In this document: positions 45,398 through 55,001 of the stretch, piece by piece
How the letters are laid out: every line of letters starts with the position of its first letter
Position numbering within the stretch: position 1 is the stretch's first letter
DNA from: Marinomonas arctica
Lineage (GTDB): Bacteria; Pseudomonadota; Gammaproteobacteria; Pseudomonadales; Marinomonadaceae
Length of the DNA: 64,000 nt
Assembly: GCF_003259225.1 (NCBI RefSeq)
Contig: NZ_QHJF01000033.1
Coordinates: 1-64,000, forward strand
Direction of reading: 5' to 3'
Position numbers and translations under genes: made by a program
Notes under the pieces: model-generated
Databases searched by the model: none
What the model saw: only the letters and a program-made list of their open reading frames with translations
What the model was told of the DNA's origin: nothing

Positions 45398-46064
45398 GCA
45401 GCATCTCTTTGGTGGCTTTTGCCACCAAATGCTTCGCTTCTTTGCTAGTGAAAACCTGAGTCACGGCATCGTTCATGTTGTGAGCAATGCGCTCAACCTT
45501 GCGCTCCAACCAGCTTTGTAATGTCACCACAGGAATCGCCACCGCCAAACCCACAGCAGTCGTTAACAGTGCCTGCCAAATACCGCCAGATAACACAGAA
45601 GGATCCACTTGATTCCCCGCCCCTTCCATTTGCTGGAAAGCGGTAATCATACCCAACACCGTACCAAGTAACCCTAACAATGGGCTCAAGGTAGCAATGA
45701 TTTCCAATGGACGTAGATAAGAACGAAGCTGACTGAGTCGATTCATCGCTCGACGCTCCACTTCTTCACGAATCAAATCGGCGCTGGTGTTCGCCGCTAA
45801 CAAGGCACGCATGGTATAACCAACAAGCGCATCAATCGGGCGTTTTTCATCTAACTTTTCAAGGGCACTTTCCGCGCCTTGATTACGCCAAGCATCCAAA
45901 GCCACATTGGTTGTTTTGAGACTTTCAGCACGCAATGATGATAGCTGCCAAAGCTTCAAAAAAACGATGGTCAGAGCCACGATAGAAAACACCATCAGAA
46001 TCCACACGACAGGCCCACCGACCTGCAAAAAATCGATTATTTTCTGCTGTATTGAATTTTCCAC
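45387..46064 (-). CDS. exbB: ExbB/TolQ-family proton channel
   Basis: This is the motor component of the TonB system, with three membrane segments (about 15-35, 120-145 and 165-190) and the family stretch LEIIATLSPLLGLLGTVLGM. I chose the GTG at 46064: GGAGAG is 6 bases upstream, and a promoter with an overlapping Fur-like site ends at 46098. That leaves too little room for a start at the in-frame ATG (46088) or TTG (46097), though either remains possible. It is the first gene of the operon. Confidence 0.88.
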   Translation of the reverse strand: MENSIQQKIIDFLQVGGPVVWILMVFSIVALTIVFLKLWQLSSLRAESLKTTNVALDAWRNQGAESALEKLDEKRPIDALVGYTMRALLAANTSADLIREEVERRAMNRLSQLRSYLRPLEIIATLSPLLGLLGTVLGMITAFQQMEGAGNQVDPSVLSGGIWQALLTTAVGLAVAIPVVTLQSWLERKVERIAHNMNDAVTQVFTSKEAKHLVAKATKEMLHAA

Positions 46065-46097
46065 AAGACTCTCCGCTGAATAAAACATATTGAACAA

Positions 46098-46126
46098 ATG
46101 GTAGTCATTCTCAACCGCATTTTCAA
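46098..46126 (-). promoter_or_regulatory. Promoter with Fur-box-like site for exbB-exbD-exbD-tonB
   Basis: On the minus strand TTGAAA and TACCAT are spaced by 17 bases. The stretch 46099-46113 reads TGAGAATGACTACCA, close to the Fur 7-1-7 core TGATAATNATTATCA (3 mismatches). Iron repression of a TonB system is expected. Confidence 0.55.
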
Positions 46127-46206
46127 TATGTAATTGCCAAATACAAAAAATAGATGCTGCTCAAGGCGTCTTAACAGAGGGAAAAAGTCTGATCATTCAA
46201 GAAAGG

Positions 46207-46239
46207 CGCATAATCATGGATGTTCACCATGATTATGCG
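46207..46239. terminator. Hairpin between corA and the exb operon
   Basis: CGCATAATCATGG and CCATGATTATGCG form a perfect 13-bp stem with a 7-base loop, 27 bases after the corA stop. No strong T-run follows, so it is a terminator or a structural element. Confidence 0.5.
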
Positions 46240-46265
46240 TGATAAATACAGCGAAGGCCGTTGCG

Positions 46266-47219
46266 CTAGAGCCAACCACGATGTTTAAAATACCAATAAG
46301 GCGCAAAAGCTGAAAACACCATCAAGCCTAACGCAGCAGGATAACCAAAATCCCAGCCAAGCTCGGGCATAATATTAAAGTTCATCCCATAAATGCTAGC
46401 CACCAATGTTGGCGGCAAAAATACCACGGAAGCAATCGAGAAAATCTTGATGATTTTGTTCTGTTCGATGTTAATAAAACCTTGCGTCGAATCCATCAGG
46501 AAGTTGATTTTATCGAACAAAAACGTGGTATGGGACATCAAGGTTTCAACGTCACGCATCACCTCGCGCAGTGTTTCTGAATAGTCTTGGCGATTCGGTA
46601 AATGTCGTAGTAGAAAAGAAATATTACGTTGCGTATCCATCAAACAAAGACGAATTTTTCCATTACTGTCTTCCAGTCGCGCTAGCTTCTCAATAATCGT
46701 ATCCAATTCGGTTTCGTCATCTTCAAGCACTAAATGACTGACGCCTTCCAACTGACGATGAGAGTCTTCTAGCGTATCGGCGTGGTTCTCTACTTTATTC
46801 TCAAGCAAGGTAACCAATAAATGTGCCGCTGAATCGACAATGATTTGGCCTCGGCGCGCACGCATACGCAACAACCTAAAGTCAGCCAATTCTGTTTCAC
46901 GAATGGTAATCAGCCTATCTTGCTGCAAAATACAAGCGACAGTGGACGTCTTATGACGACCTTCCGTTTGATTCAAAAATAGCGAGTGAACATGAATGCC
47001 CGCTTGATCAACAAAACAACGAGCAGACGCTTCAATCTCTTCAACGTCATCAGACTCAGGAAGATCTGTTCTTAATAAGTCCTTCAGCTGCAATCGCTCA
47101 TCGTCATCAGGTTCTGCCGCATCGATCCAATTGGCCTCCTTTTGCAGCGTGGCAAAATTCTCATCTTCTTTGGAAATCTCTTGAATCAATCCATTAGTGA
47201 TTTTAAAAAATCTTAACAT
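46266..47219 (-). CDS. corA: CorA-family magnesium/cobalt transporter
   Basis: This 317-residue protein has a large cytoplasmic N-terminal domain and two C-terminal membrane helices. The first ends in the hallmark GMN motif (YGMNFNIMPEL). It should form a pentameric divalent-cation channel. The closest alternative, ZntB, shares the fold, and the acidic loop MPELGW fits CorA. GAGGAAAG precedes the ATG. Confidence 0.92.
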   Translation of the reverse strand: MLRFFKITNGLIQEISKEDENFATLQKEANWIDAAEPDDDERLQLKDLLRTDLPESDDVEEIEASARCFVDQAGIHVHSLFLNQTEGRHKTSTVACILQQDRLITIRETELADFRLLRMRARRGQIIVDSAAHLLVTLLENKVENHADTLEDSHRQLEGVSHLVLEDDETELDTIIEKLARLEDSNGKIRLCLMDTQRNISFLLRHLPNRQDYSETLREVMRDVETLMSHTTFLFDKINFLMDSTQGFINIEQNKIIKIFSIASVVFLPPTLVASIYGMNFNIMPELGWDFGYPAALGLMVFSAFAPYWYFKHRGWL

Positions 47220-47393
47220 CTTCTTTCCTCGATATACTCGCTACCTATCTCTTCCCATTCCACTATTCGATTCGCAGCCCATAGCCATAAAGTTAGCGAA
47301 ATAATAAGTAGACATTATACCGAGATTTTGTAACACGTCTGTTACAAATCATGAGTAAAAATCAAGTAAAAAAGCAGCTTAGAGCACAGAACG

Positions 47394-47427
47394 AAAACCC
47401 TACCGATCATTGGATCGGTAGGGTTTT
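47394..47427 (-). terminator. Terminator of the DUF305 gene
   Basis: A perfect 15-bp stem (47394-47408/47413-47427) with loop ATTG lies 5 bases past the stop. Confidence 0.85.
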
Positions 47428-47431
47428 TGGC

Positions 47432-48064
47432 TTAATACTGTCGCATTACGTTAATTTCACGAGTTTGTTCGCTGATCACCGTTTGCGCCATTTTGATGAG
47501 TGCTGGGTCACGACTAAACTGCAGCAGCACTTTTGCCATGGCCACCGCGGCCTCATGATGCGGAATCATGCCATCTATAAAGTCACGATTCACATCGCCA
47601 CTGGCGGATAATCCATGCATATCCGCCATCATGGTCGCATTAATCGCAGCGTAGGCAGCTTTAATTTGCTCTGCGTCTGCCGATGGTCGCGCTTCTCCAT
47701 AGCTGACCAACCAGTCTTGCATAAAGGCGATCTCGCTCGATTGAGCGGCCACTACGTCTTCGGCCAAAGGCTTCAACTTGTCAGACACCTGAGCGGATGC
47801 AAGCAACTGCGTCGCCATATCAATCGCCCCTTGATGGTGTGGAACCATGCCTGTCACAAAGTCGTAATCCACGTCTCCAGTCAATTCTGTTGAATGCATT
47901 TGCATCATCATGTGTTGGTTGCTTTGCGTGAACTGAGAAACATGCTCCGAATGATGTATTGGATGATCTGTATCGTTCGCTGGTGACAAAAAAGTGCAGC
48001 CTGCAAGCACTAAGCTCATCATTAGCAGTACTGAAGCAGAAAAATATTTTTGAAAAAACGTCAT
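47432..48064 (-). CDS. DUF305-family lipoprotein
   Basis: This 210-residue protein has a lipoprotein signal (LVLAGC) and two copies of the DUF305 core: DYDFVTGMVPHHQGAIDMA and NRDFIDGMIPHHEAAVAMA. It is rich in His and Met (HMMMQMHS), which suits copper binding. DUF305 proteins are often found with copper-handling genes. The next upstream gene, with a CVDHC motif, fits that picture. Confidence 0.87.
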   Translation of the reverse strand: MTFFQKYFSASVLLMMSLVLAGCTFLSPANDTDHPIHHSEHVSQFTQSNQHMMMQMHSTELTGDVDYDFVTGMVPHHQGAIDMATQLLASAQVSDKLKPLAEDVVAAQSSEIAFMQDWLVSYGEARPSADAEQIKAAYAAINATMMADMHGLSASGDVNRDFIDGMIPHHEAAVAMAKVLLQFSRDPALIKMAQTVISEQTREINVMRQY

Positions 48065-48168
48065 GGTTTTATCTCTCGTTACTGAGTTTTTACAAACGGC
48101 TTAGACGTTATTCAGCATAATGAATCGTACTAAAGCCGTCAGGATATTAGGCACTGTCTAATAAACAG

Positions 48169-48585
48169 CTAACTCGCAATTAACGCAGATAAACGGGGAG
48201 GCGGCGTGACTAACTCTAAAAAATGATGTCGCCATTTTTCGATCAGCGACAATGCAGGCCAATACACGGCAGTAGAAGCCAACACCAAAAGTATAGGAGG
48301 CAAAGCAGCTAACGTACAATGATCGACACAATCCACGTAATTCATGTTTTTAGTATGATCGTGAAAGTTAGACACTAGGTTCACATCAGACATGGGTATC
48401 GCAGAGAATGGCACTTGAGAGACTGACGCCATATCCTGATGTGATGCATGCAAAGAGAGTAACGCTGACGTATGTGTGTCTGGCATAGAGGCGTGAACAA
48501 TCGCCTGTATCGAGGCAGATAAAGTCAGCCACGACCCAACAACAAAGCACATCATAACCCAAACGACTCGCGGTATGCTCAACAC
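48169..48585 (-). CDS. Hypothetical membrane protein with CVDHC motif
   Basis: I do not recognise this 138-residue protein. It has an N-terminal hydrophobic segment (about 8-28), a His/Met-containing middle, the motif DCVDHCTLAALPPILLVL leading into a second membrane segment, and an end of PPPRLSALIAS. The layout resembles small proteins next to copper-resistance genes. It is transcribed towards the DUF305 gene. The start (GTG) is uncertain. Confidence 0.6.
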   Translation of the reverse strand: MLSIPRVVWVMMCFVVGSWLTLSASIQAIVHASMPDTHTSALLSLHASHQDMASVSQVPFSAIPMSDVNLVSNFHDHTKNMNYVDCVDHCTLAALPPILLVLASTAVYWPALSLIEKWRHHFLELVTPPPRLSALIAS

Positions 48586-48711
48586 ATCATTAAGCCTATT
48601 AAAAACATCTAAACAGCATACTCCTCAAATATAAAATCGACAAACACCAAAATAATAACGCCCTAATCCTTCCGGTTATGCCCTAGTTTCGTTAGGTTAC
48701 AACCAAACAAA

Positions 48712-50652
48712 TCAGTGTATTAACTTAGCACTTTTTTTGGATTTAAGCAGATCGTTTAGCACCTCTTGCAGACGAATCTTACGTTTGTGTTCTACCTGCA
48801 AGCGCTTAATATATTTCTGCCATTCTTCTAAACGCTGATGCTCTTCATAAACTTTGCGCAGTTGGCGAAGATGTTTTCCTGCGTCTCGGTATGCCTCTGC
48901 TTTAGCTCTGGCAATGTCATTCAGAGCACAGGCTTTCCAGATACTAATTGAGGTTTCAGGGTAGGATTTAGACACAGCAAGTGCTAAAGAGCGAGCAAGG
49001 CTATCCGTCATGATTTGATAGCCCGCTCGATTACCAAAACGATCCACGGCTTCGTCTAATTGTTTTTCATGAACCGCAATATGAATGAGCAAGTCTTCGA
49101 CTCGTGTCTGGTGCATAAAACCCTTCGACTCGGCCATTAACGAACTCACTTCCGGCTTCGGCAAAGGCCAGTCAATAGGCAATGAGTCCGTAACAGAGTT
49201 GCCATGCTCAATGAGATGCAAAAGCGTCGCTCGAACCAACTGCCATTGCCCATCTAGAAGTGGATGTTTCGTTTGAAATAAACGCTCAAGAGTTTGGAAG
49301 CTTTTCATATCAATAGATGCCAAAAAGTCGTCCACAGACAAAGCGGCCACTTGCGCGATATTGCCGTCTTCTTTATGCCATTCGATTAATTGATCTTTTA
49401 AACGACGAGCAATACCTGGCTTTTCCTTTAACGTGTCGTTAAAACCAATCAAACACCACTCTTTGGCTTTGCCCATATTGCCTTGTTTAACAAAACCCCC
49501 GACCAATTTTACGTAGTCTTTGGTGTTGTTAACCTGTTTCTCCATCATGGCGAGAATAGCCTTGTCATCGCCTGCTTTTTGATAAGCAAAGGCCAACATA
49601 TCAACGACTCTTTTATACTCATAGTCCTGTTTTTTAGACTCAGGAACATTCGCTAAACGCTGAGTTAAAATCATCGCCACATCTTGCCAATGCTCGGTTT
49701 GATAACGCTCATGGTTGTAAACAAGATCTAAGTCTTGCAACAGTTCATAGTCATCTTCCAGCTCTCTATCAATCCACCAAAAAAGCTGAATAACAGGTTT
49801 CATGCTAGTTTGTGGCAAAGCTTCCAACACAATAAACATAGTGCGGCTTAGATCATTGGCGAGCTCACCTTCATCATTACTATGATGAATTTGCTCTATG
49901 CCTAATGACCAAAGTTCACCGCCTAACTCAACCACTTCATCGAATGCATTCTGTTTGAGCAATGCCTCTAACCCTTTGCGAATAGGAGAATAATCTGGCG
50001 TATGCCCTTTATGGTTCCAATAATCCTGCCAACTTTCTTCAGCGGTGATTTTTTTGATTTTGCGCCTTAATGAGTCAACTTGAGGCTTCACATTAACAAG
50101 GTTTGGCGTGCTGTCCGCCAACGCCCACAGACTTTGCTCGGTCTCATAATCTTTCATTGAAAGAAGCAGTAACTGTTTCACCAATACTGCTTTTGGCTGC
50201 TTGGAGAGCATTTTTTGCAGCGCTTCTAACGTACGGGGATAAGAAGGATCTAATTCCACTTTTTTCGACGACGGTTTAGATATCTCTAACGAGTTATCAA
50301 CAATAGACAACTCAATGTCTCTTGGTGTCGCAGCAAGCATGTCATCTTGGGGAATGTCTTTGCCTGAATTGAGCTGCTTGGCCGCAGCCAATATGACCGC
50401 TACCGCGTGTTTGCATTCGCCATATTCATAAGGACAAGAGCAGAACGACGTCAATTCACCGTCTTCTAAATACACCTCGGTGTCGTATTCTTCTGTGCCT
50501 TTAACCTTGGCAGACAAAGCATCATTAATGGTCAAAGCAAGCCTGCTTACGTCTTTAACTATGCCTTTACCACGACCATAAATTTTTTCACCAGCCCATT
50601 CTTGAACATCGTCCAACGTCAGTGTTTTTAAATAATCGATCAACTCACTCAC
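48712..50652 (-). CDS. SWIM zinc-finger protein at the end of the restriction operon
   Basis: This 646-residue protein has an N-terminal SWIM zinc finger (FCSCPYEYGECKHAVAVIL, CxC...CxH; about 70-90) and then a long alpha-helical region that looks like repeats. SWIM domains bind DNA or proteins. Its GTG start overlaps the end of hsdR by 8 bases, with AAGAGG 5 bases upstream, so it is translationally coupled to the restriction subunit. No catalytic domain is visible. An accessory role in the restriction system is inferred from this coupling. Confidence 0.8.
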   Translation of the reverse strand: MSELIDYLKTLTLDDVQEWAGEKIYGRGKGIVKDVSRLALTINDALSAKVKGTEEYDTEVYLEDGELTSFCSCPYEYGECKHAVAVILAAAKQLNSGKDIPQDDMLAATPRDIELSIVDNSLEISKPSSKKVELDPSYPRTLEALQKMLSKQPKAVLVKQLLLLSMKDYETEQSLWALADSTPNLVNVKPQVDSLRRKIKKITAEESWQDYWNHKGHTPDYSPIRKGLEALLKQNAFDEVVELGGELWSLGIEQIHHSNDEGELANDLSRTMFIVLEALPQTSMKPVIQLFWWIDRELEDDYELLQDLDLVYNHERYQTEHWQDVAMILTQRLANVPESKKQDYEYKRVVDMLAFAYQKAGDDKAILAMMEKQVNNTKDYVKLVGGFVKQGNMGKAKEWCLIGFNDTLKEKPGIARRLKDQLIEWHKEDGNIAQVAALSVDDFLASIDMKSFQTLERLFQTKHPLLDGQWQLVRATLLHLIEHGNSVTDSLPIDWPLPKPEVSSLMAESKGFMHQTRVEDLLIHIAVHEKQLDEAVDRFGNRAGYQIMTDSLARSLALAVSKSYPETSISIWKACALNDIARAKAEAYRDAGKHLRQLRKVYEEHQRLEEWQKYIKRLQVEHKRKIRLQEVLNDLLKSKKSAKLIH

Positions 50653-53600
50653 GGTCGCCTCTTAACTTTTTTAACTCGTTTTCTACCTCTTCGACAATAA
50701 TCATCGAAGCCTGCTCTTGTTTCGTGGCGGGCAGCAAGGTCTTGATATCATCTTTTAAGCGTTTAAAGCCATCCGAAAGCTTAGGGTAATCCATCACAAA
50801 ACGATAAATGCCAGTCCCCACGCCAACACCGGTAAACGCCTGCCAATACTGTAAAACAAACTCTATTACTGTACTGCCTTCACGTGCTTCGCTTAACGAC
50901 CAAAACAAGCCACCTTCTTGCTCATTCCCCAAGGTAGTAAAAGGCACATCAAATTCCTCCAAAATCGCTTGAAAACGAGAGGTTAAGCTCAAGTACTGAG
51001 CCAAAATATCGTCATTCACCACGCCATGAGCTAACAGCTCACTGCCGAGTTGATAATGGCTTAGCGATTCCAAGGCTTTGGTGTACGGTGTGTCCAAGTG
51101 CAGTACAAACTTAGCCATTGGCGATGCATGGCGAGAGCGAGTCAGTTGGTCGCTAAAGTATAAAGAACGGTCCCCAACGGAATGGGCAAGACTTACCAGC
51201 GTGCTGGTATCGTAATCCGTAATCGGCTCGCTCACACCTTCGATCAGCCCGGTGTTTTCTTCATAGGTTTCGATAATATCATTGAATTCTCCCATGATGC
51301 GCTCGAACACTTTTTTACGTTCCAGCAGCTTGGGCTTGTAATCCAGCAAGGCAAATACTTGATCCCGCAATGGACGCTTGCCAGTAAAGGTATATTCGTC
51401 AATCAAACGATAAAAGCCCGTTTTATCCATCTGTTCTTTTTCACACAAAGCATGCACCGCTTGGCGTTTTTGATGTTGCCAGAAACCCGCAAAGGTATCG
51501 TTTAGGTTTTGTTCTGGTGCGAGGTTAGGCAGGTATTCATTAACAAATTTTTCGATCAATTCGCGTTTGCTGCGTAACTGAACTTCCTTGCCCAACATGC
51601 TCAATACATCTCGAATGGCGGTGTCGGTATCGGCGCTTCGGCCTTCTTGTTTTTGCTTGGCTTGAATATCACCCAATAATTGTAAGATATAGGCCACATT
51701 CACTTCATCACGCTGGATCAGCTCTAGCTCAAAATCCACGTCATTGATGATGGAAGCCCCCTCTTCTTTCTCCTTGCGAGTACGATCATGAATATCCAGA
51801 TACTTACTTTTGAAATCCTCAAAGGTTTGTTTGTCTAAACCCAAATCATCCCAAGTAAAATCGGTAAAGGAGTTCAATTTGTTGAGCTGTCGCACCACAT
51901 GGCGGAACGAACGCACAAACGCCAATTGGGCGTCTTCACTGATTAAGTCATTCACCGCATCCGGCGTTTGTGCAAGGTTCAACACATCCACCAAACCTTT
52001 ATTGAATTCTTCCACATAGAATTCATAAGGTTCCATCAGCACGTCTTCACTGGCTTCGGTGTCACAAAACAGCTTAATGGCTTCGTCTGTGTTGTTTTTT
52101 AAATTGCGGAAACAAACGATATTGCCTTGGGATTTCAACTCTCCCAAAATCCGATTAGTGCGAGAAAAAGCCTGAATCAAACCGTGGTATTTGAGGTTTT
52201 TGTCTACATACAAGGTATTGAGCTTCTTCGCATCAAACCCAGTCAGAAACATATTCACCACCAGCAAAATATCGGCACGGTCTGCGTCTTGAAAGCCTTC
52301 TTTATCGCGCTCTTTCATGCGCTTGGCGATGTCTTTGTAATAGGTGTAAAAACTTGGTCCGTCTTTTACCGAGAAACTGGTGTGGTATTGTGCGTTGTAA
52401 TCCTCAACGTAGGATTCTAGCTTTTCACGGCTATGCTGAGTTTTCGGGTTGTCTGTCTTGATATCACTCTTAATATCAAAGTCGGGCTCACCAATTAAGC
52501 CATTAGCGTCTTGATCGTCTTCATTGGCACCATAACTAAAAATAGTCACCACACGCAAATCATGCTCACCAGCAAGGCGTTTACGTTTAAACGCATCGTA
52601 ATACTTGAACAGCATGTCTTTATTGCTCACACACATCATGGCGGAAAACTGCTTGTTGTGGGTTTTTCGTCCATGATTGGCGATCACCCAATCCACTACA
52701 TTCTCAATGCGTTGGTCATTCTCCCAGTATTCTTTGGTATTAATACTGGTAACGCTCTCGTCGATAAGTGAGCCGTCTTTTAGCTTCAGCTTGCCCCAAT
52801 ATTCCACCGAGAATTTCAATACGTTTTCATCGGCAATGGCATTGGTGATCACATATTGATGCAAACGCTCACCAAACAAATCTTTCGTGGTGCGTTTGCC
52901 GTTTTCGTTAGACAGGGCGTTATCTTTAAAAATGGGCGTACCCGTAAAACCAAACATCTGCGCTTTGCTAAAGAATTTCTTAATGTTTTTATGGGTTTCG
53001 CCAAACTGCGAGCGGTGACATTCATCAAAAATAAAAATAACCCGCTGATCTTTTAAGCCTGCCATGGCCGCTTCATGGCGTGAACGCGTAATGGCCGTAT
53101 TGAGCTTTTGAATCGTGGTAACAATCAACTTGCTCTTAGGATCCTGCTTCGCCATTTGTTTAACCAACTCGCGCGTATTGTCCGTGCCATCCACACAGCC
53201 ATCACTAAAATGATTAAACTCTCGCGTGGTTTGATAATCCAGATCCGCCCGATCCACCACAAACATCACCTTATCGACCTTGGGCAAATCGCACAGTAAT
53301 TGCGCCGCTTTAAAACTGGTTAAGGTTTTGCCTGAGCCCGTGGTATGCCAAATATAGCCGTTCTTACGTCCCGCTTTTACCCGCTCCACAATGGCTTCGG
53401 CGGCGTAATATTGATAAGGCCGCAACACCATAAGGATCTTATCCGACTCATGCAGCACAATGTATTTACTGATCATTTTCGACACATGGCACTTTTCTAA
53501 AAAAGCATCAGCGAAGTCGTCTAATTGGGTAATAAGCTCGTTATTTTTATCGGCCCAAAAGAAGGTCTGTTTAAAATCTTGCTTGCGGTTATTAGCATAA

Positions 53601-54550
53601 TATTTGGTGTTCACCCCGTTGGAAATCACAAACAACTGAGCGTAATTGAACAAGCCATTTTCCGACCAAAAGGAATGACGCTGATAGCGGTTAATCTGAT
53701 TAAAAGCTTCTTTCAGCTCCACGCCACGGCGTTTTAGCTCGATCTGAACCAATGGCAAACCATTGATCAACAAGGTCACATCGTAGCGATTTTCGTACTT
53801 GCCTTGCTGGGTAATCTGGCTGGTCACTTGATATTCGTTCTGGCACCAATGATTCGAATTCAAAAACTGAAAATACACATCGTTGCCGTTTTCACGGGGA
53901 ATAAAACAGCGGCCACGCAGAGTTTTCGCCCGTTGGAACACATTGCCTTTATCAAGATGATTCAACACCATGGCAAATTCGGCGTCGCTTAACTCGACCT
54001 TATTATGAATTTCCAACTGACGTTTAAGATTGGCGCGTAACTCATCGCCATTACGAATATTGACTCGCTCATAACCCAGCGTCGTCAAACGAGAGAGTAG
54101 ACTTTCTTCTAATTGTGCTTCGGATTGATAGCGACTTTTATCAACTTTTTCTTCATCTGGCACACGGCCGTGGGCTTCTTCTATTTCCGCTTGGCGAGCT
54201 TGCTTTTCGACTTCTTGTTCAATAGTCGCATTTTTTGCCGCACTGTAGATTTCGATACCAACCCGCTGGATATGGTCTAGTAATTGCTGATTTTCAATTA
54301 AACGCACAAGTGCTATGTCAGCGTTCCAAGGAATATCCAAGTCATCTATAGCAAGAGAAACCTTAGTCAGTAGATTAAACGGCGCGTCCTCATCAGTATA
54401 AAGCGCAATATCAATATCAGACCCTGAACGGTAATTGCCCTTAGCTCTAGAGCCATAAAGCACCGCCTTTTGTATTTGAGGAAACTGTGCCAAGGCAGTC
54501 TGAATGGCAACTAATGTTTCTTTAGGTAATCCATATTGATCTTGCTTCAA
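50645..54550 (-). CDS. hsdR: Type I restriction subunit HsdR with N-terminal MNT nucleotidyltransferase domain
   Basis: HsdR is the ATP-driven translocase and nuclease of type I restriction complexes. This 1301-residue protein is a fusion. Residues 1-105 are a HI0073-like minimal nucleotidyltransferase with GSRAKG (from 33), Asp45, Asp47 and Asp78. After a charged linker comes HsdR proper: nuclease motif with IELKRRGVELKEAFNQINRY, P-loop HTTGSGKT, DECH box (FIFDECHRSQFGE) and FGFTGTP. The start is TTG with AAGGAT upstream. A HEPN gene ends 10 bases before it. MNT-HEPN pairs usually form MntA-HepT toxin-antitoxin systems. All catalytic residues look intact. Confidence 0.92.
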   Translation of the reverse strand: MKQDQYGLPKETLVAIQTALAQFPQIQKAVLYGSRAKGNYRSGSDIDIALYTDEDAPFNLLTKVSLAIDDLDIPWNADIALVRLIENQQLLDHIQRVGIEIYSAAKNATIEQEVEKQARQAEIEEAHGRVPDEEKVDKSRYQSEAQLEESLLSRLTTLGYERVNIRNGDELRANLKRQLEIHNKVELSDAEFAMVLNHLDKGNVFQRAKTLRGRCFIPRENGNDVYFQFLNSNHWCQNEYQVTSQITQQGKYENRYDVTLLINGLPLVQIELKRRGVELKEAFNQINRYQRHSFWSENGLFNYAQLFVISNGVNTKYYANNRKQDFKQTFFWADKNNELITQLDDFADAFLEKCHVSKMISKYIVLHESDKILMVLRPYQYYAAEAIVERVKAGRKNGYIWHTTGSGKTLTSFKAAQLLCDLPKVDKVMFVVDRADLDYQTTREFNHFSDGCVDGTDNTRELVKQMAKQDPKSKLIVTTIQKLNTAITRSRHEAAMAGLKDQRVIFIFDECHRSQFGETHKNIKKFFSKAQMFGFTGTPIFKDNALSNENGKRTTKDLFGERLHQYVITNAIADENVLKFSVEYWGKLKLKDGSLIDESVTSINTKEYWENDQRIENVVDWVIANHGRKTHNKQFSAMMCVSNKDMLFKYYDAFKRKRLAGEHDLRVVTIFSYGANEDDQDANGLIGEPDFDIKSDIKTDNPKTQHSREKLESYVEDYNAQYHTSFSVKDGPSFYTYYKDIAKRMKERDKEGFQDADRADILLVVNMFLTGFDAKKLNTLYVDKNLKYHGLIQAFSRTNRILGELKSQGNIVCFRNLKNNTDEAIKLFCDTEASEDVLMEPYEFYVEEFNKGLVDVLNLAQTPDAVNDLISEDAQLAFVRSFRHVVRQLNKLNSFTDFTWDDLGLDKQTFEDFKSKYLDIHDRTRKEKEEGASIINDVDFELELIQRDEVNVAYILQLLGDIQAKQKQEGRSADTDTAIRDVLSMLGKEVQLRSKRELIEKFVNEYLPNLAPEQNLNDTFAGFWQHQKRQAVHALCEKEQMDKTGFYRLIDEYTFTGKRPLRDQVFALLDYKPKLLERKKVFERIMGEFNDIIETYEENTGLIEGVSEPITDYDTSTLVSLAHSVGDRSLYFSDQLTRSRHASPMAKFVLHLDTPYTKALESLSHYQLGSELLAHGVVNDDILAQYLSLTSRFQAILEEFDVPFTTLGNEQEGGLFWSLSEAREGSTVIEFVLQYWQAFTGVGVGTGIYRFVMDYPKLSDGFKRLKDDIKTLLPATKQEQASMIIVEEVENELKKLRGDRE

Positions 54551-54560
54551 GGTCTAATCC

Positions 54561-54968
54561 TTATTCTTGCTCTGCAAAGCGATTTAAAGTGACATTCACG
54601 TCGCACATAGCTTGGAAATAGTCATCGGTAATCGCGGTAACGATTTTTTTCGTAACTTCTTCGTTATAAGTATGGGAGCTCAGGTTTCGACTTTTAATCA
54701 TCTCCAACCATACCGAACCATCTTTCACCAAACCGACTTCAAAGGCTTTTCGTGCCACATTTTTGGAGCCTATCAGCTCTTCGTAACCTTGATCTTCTAA
54801 ATAGTCCTTTTGCGTCTTCCAAGCCAACTCATGATTGTATTCAAAGGATTGAATCAAGCCCTGCTCTTCTAGCTCATTCAAGGCATCACGCTGCATGAAC
54901 TTGGTTAATTGAGCCAAAGCACGATTCCAATTTTGTAACCTTTGCACCCAACGAATATCGCTTTCCAT
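54561..54968 (-). CDS. HEPN-domain protein (HepT/HI0074-like nucleotidyltransferase partner)
   Basis: This 135-residue all-alpha protein belongs to the nucleotidyltransferase-substrate-binding family (QSFEYNHELAWKTQKDYLED). The HEPN RNase motif RX4HXY is intact as RNLSSHTY (Arg94, His99, Tyr101). In MntA-HepT systems the tyrosine is the AMPylation target and Arg/His form the RNase site. It ends 10 bases before MNT::hsdR. The second of two adjacent ATGs is chosen (GAGG 5 bases upstream). Confidence 0.88.
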   Translation of the reverse strand: MESDIRWVQRLQNWNRALAQLTKFMQRDALNELEEQGLIQSFEYNHELAWKTQKDYLEDQGYEELIGSKNVARKAFEVGLVKDGSVWLEMIKSRNLSSHTYNEEVTKKIVTAITDDYFQAMCDVNVTLNRFAEQE

Positions 54969-55001
54969 CATAACCTCTTCTTTACTTAACTGACTCTATT
55001 T

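Noticed and set aside
47351-47611. 86-codon plus-strand open frame near the DUF305 gene
   Set aside because: It runs through the terminator hairpin and antisense to the conserved DUF305 repeat.
51182-54800. Several 60-107 codon plus-strand frames across hsdR and the HEPN gene
   Set aside because: All are antisense to continuous conserved domains of HsdR or HEPN.
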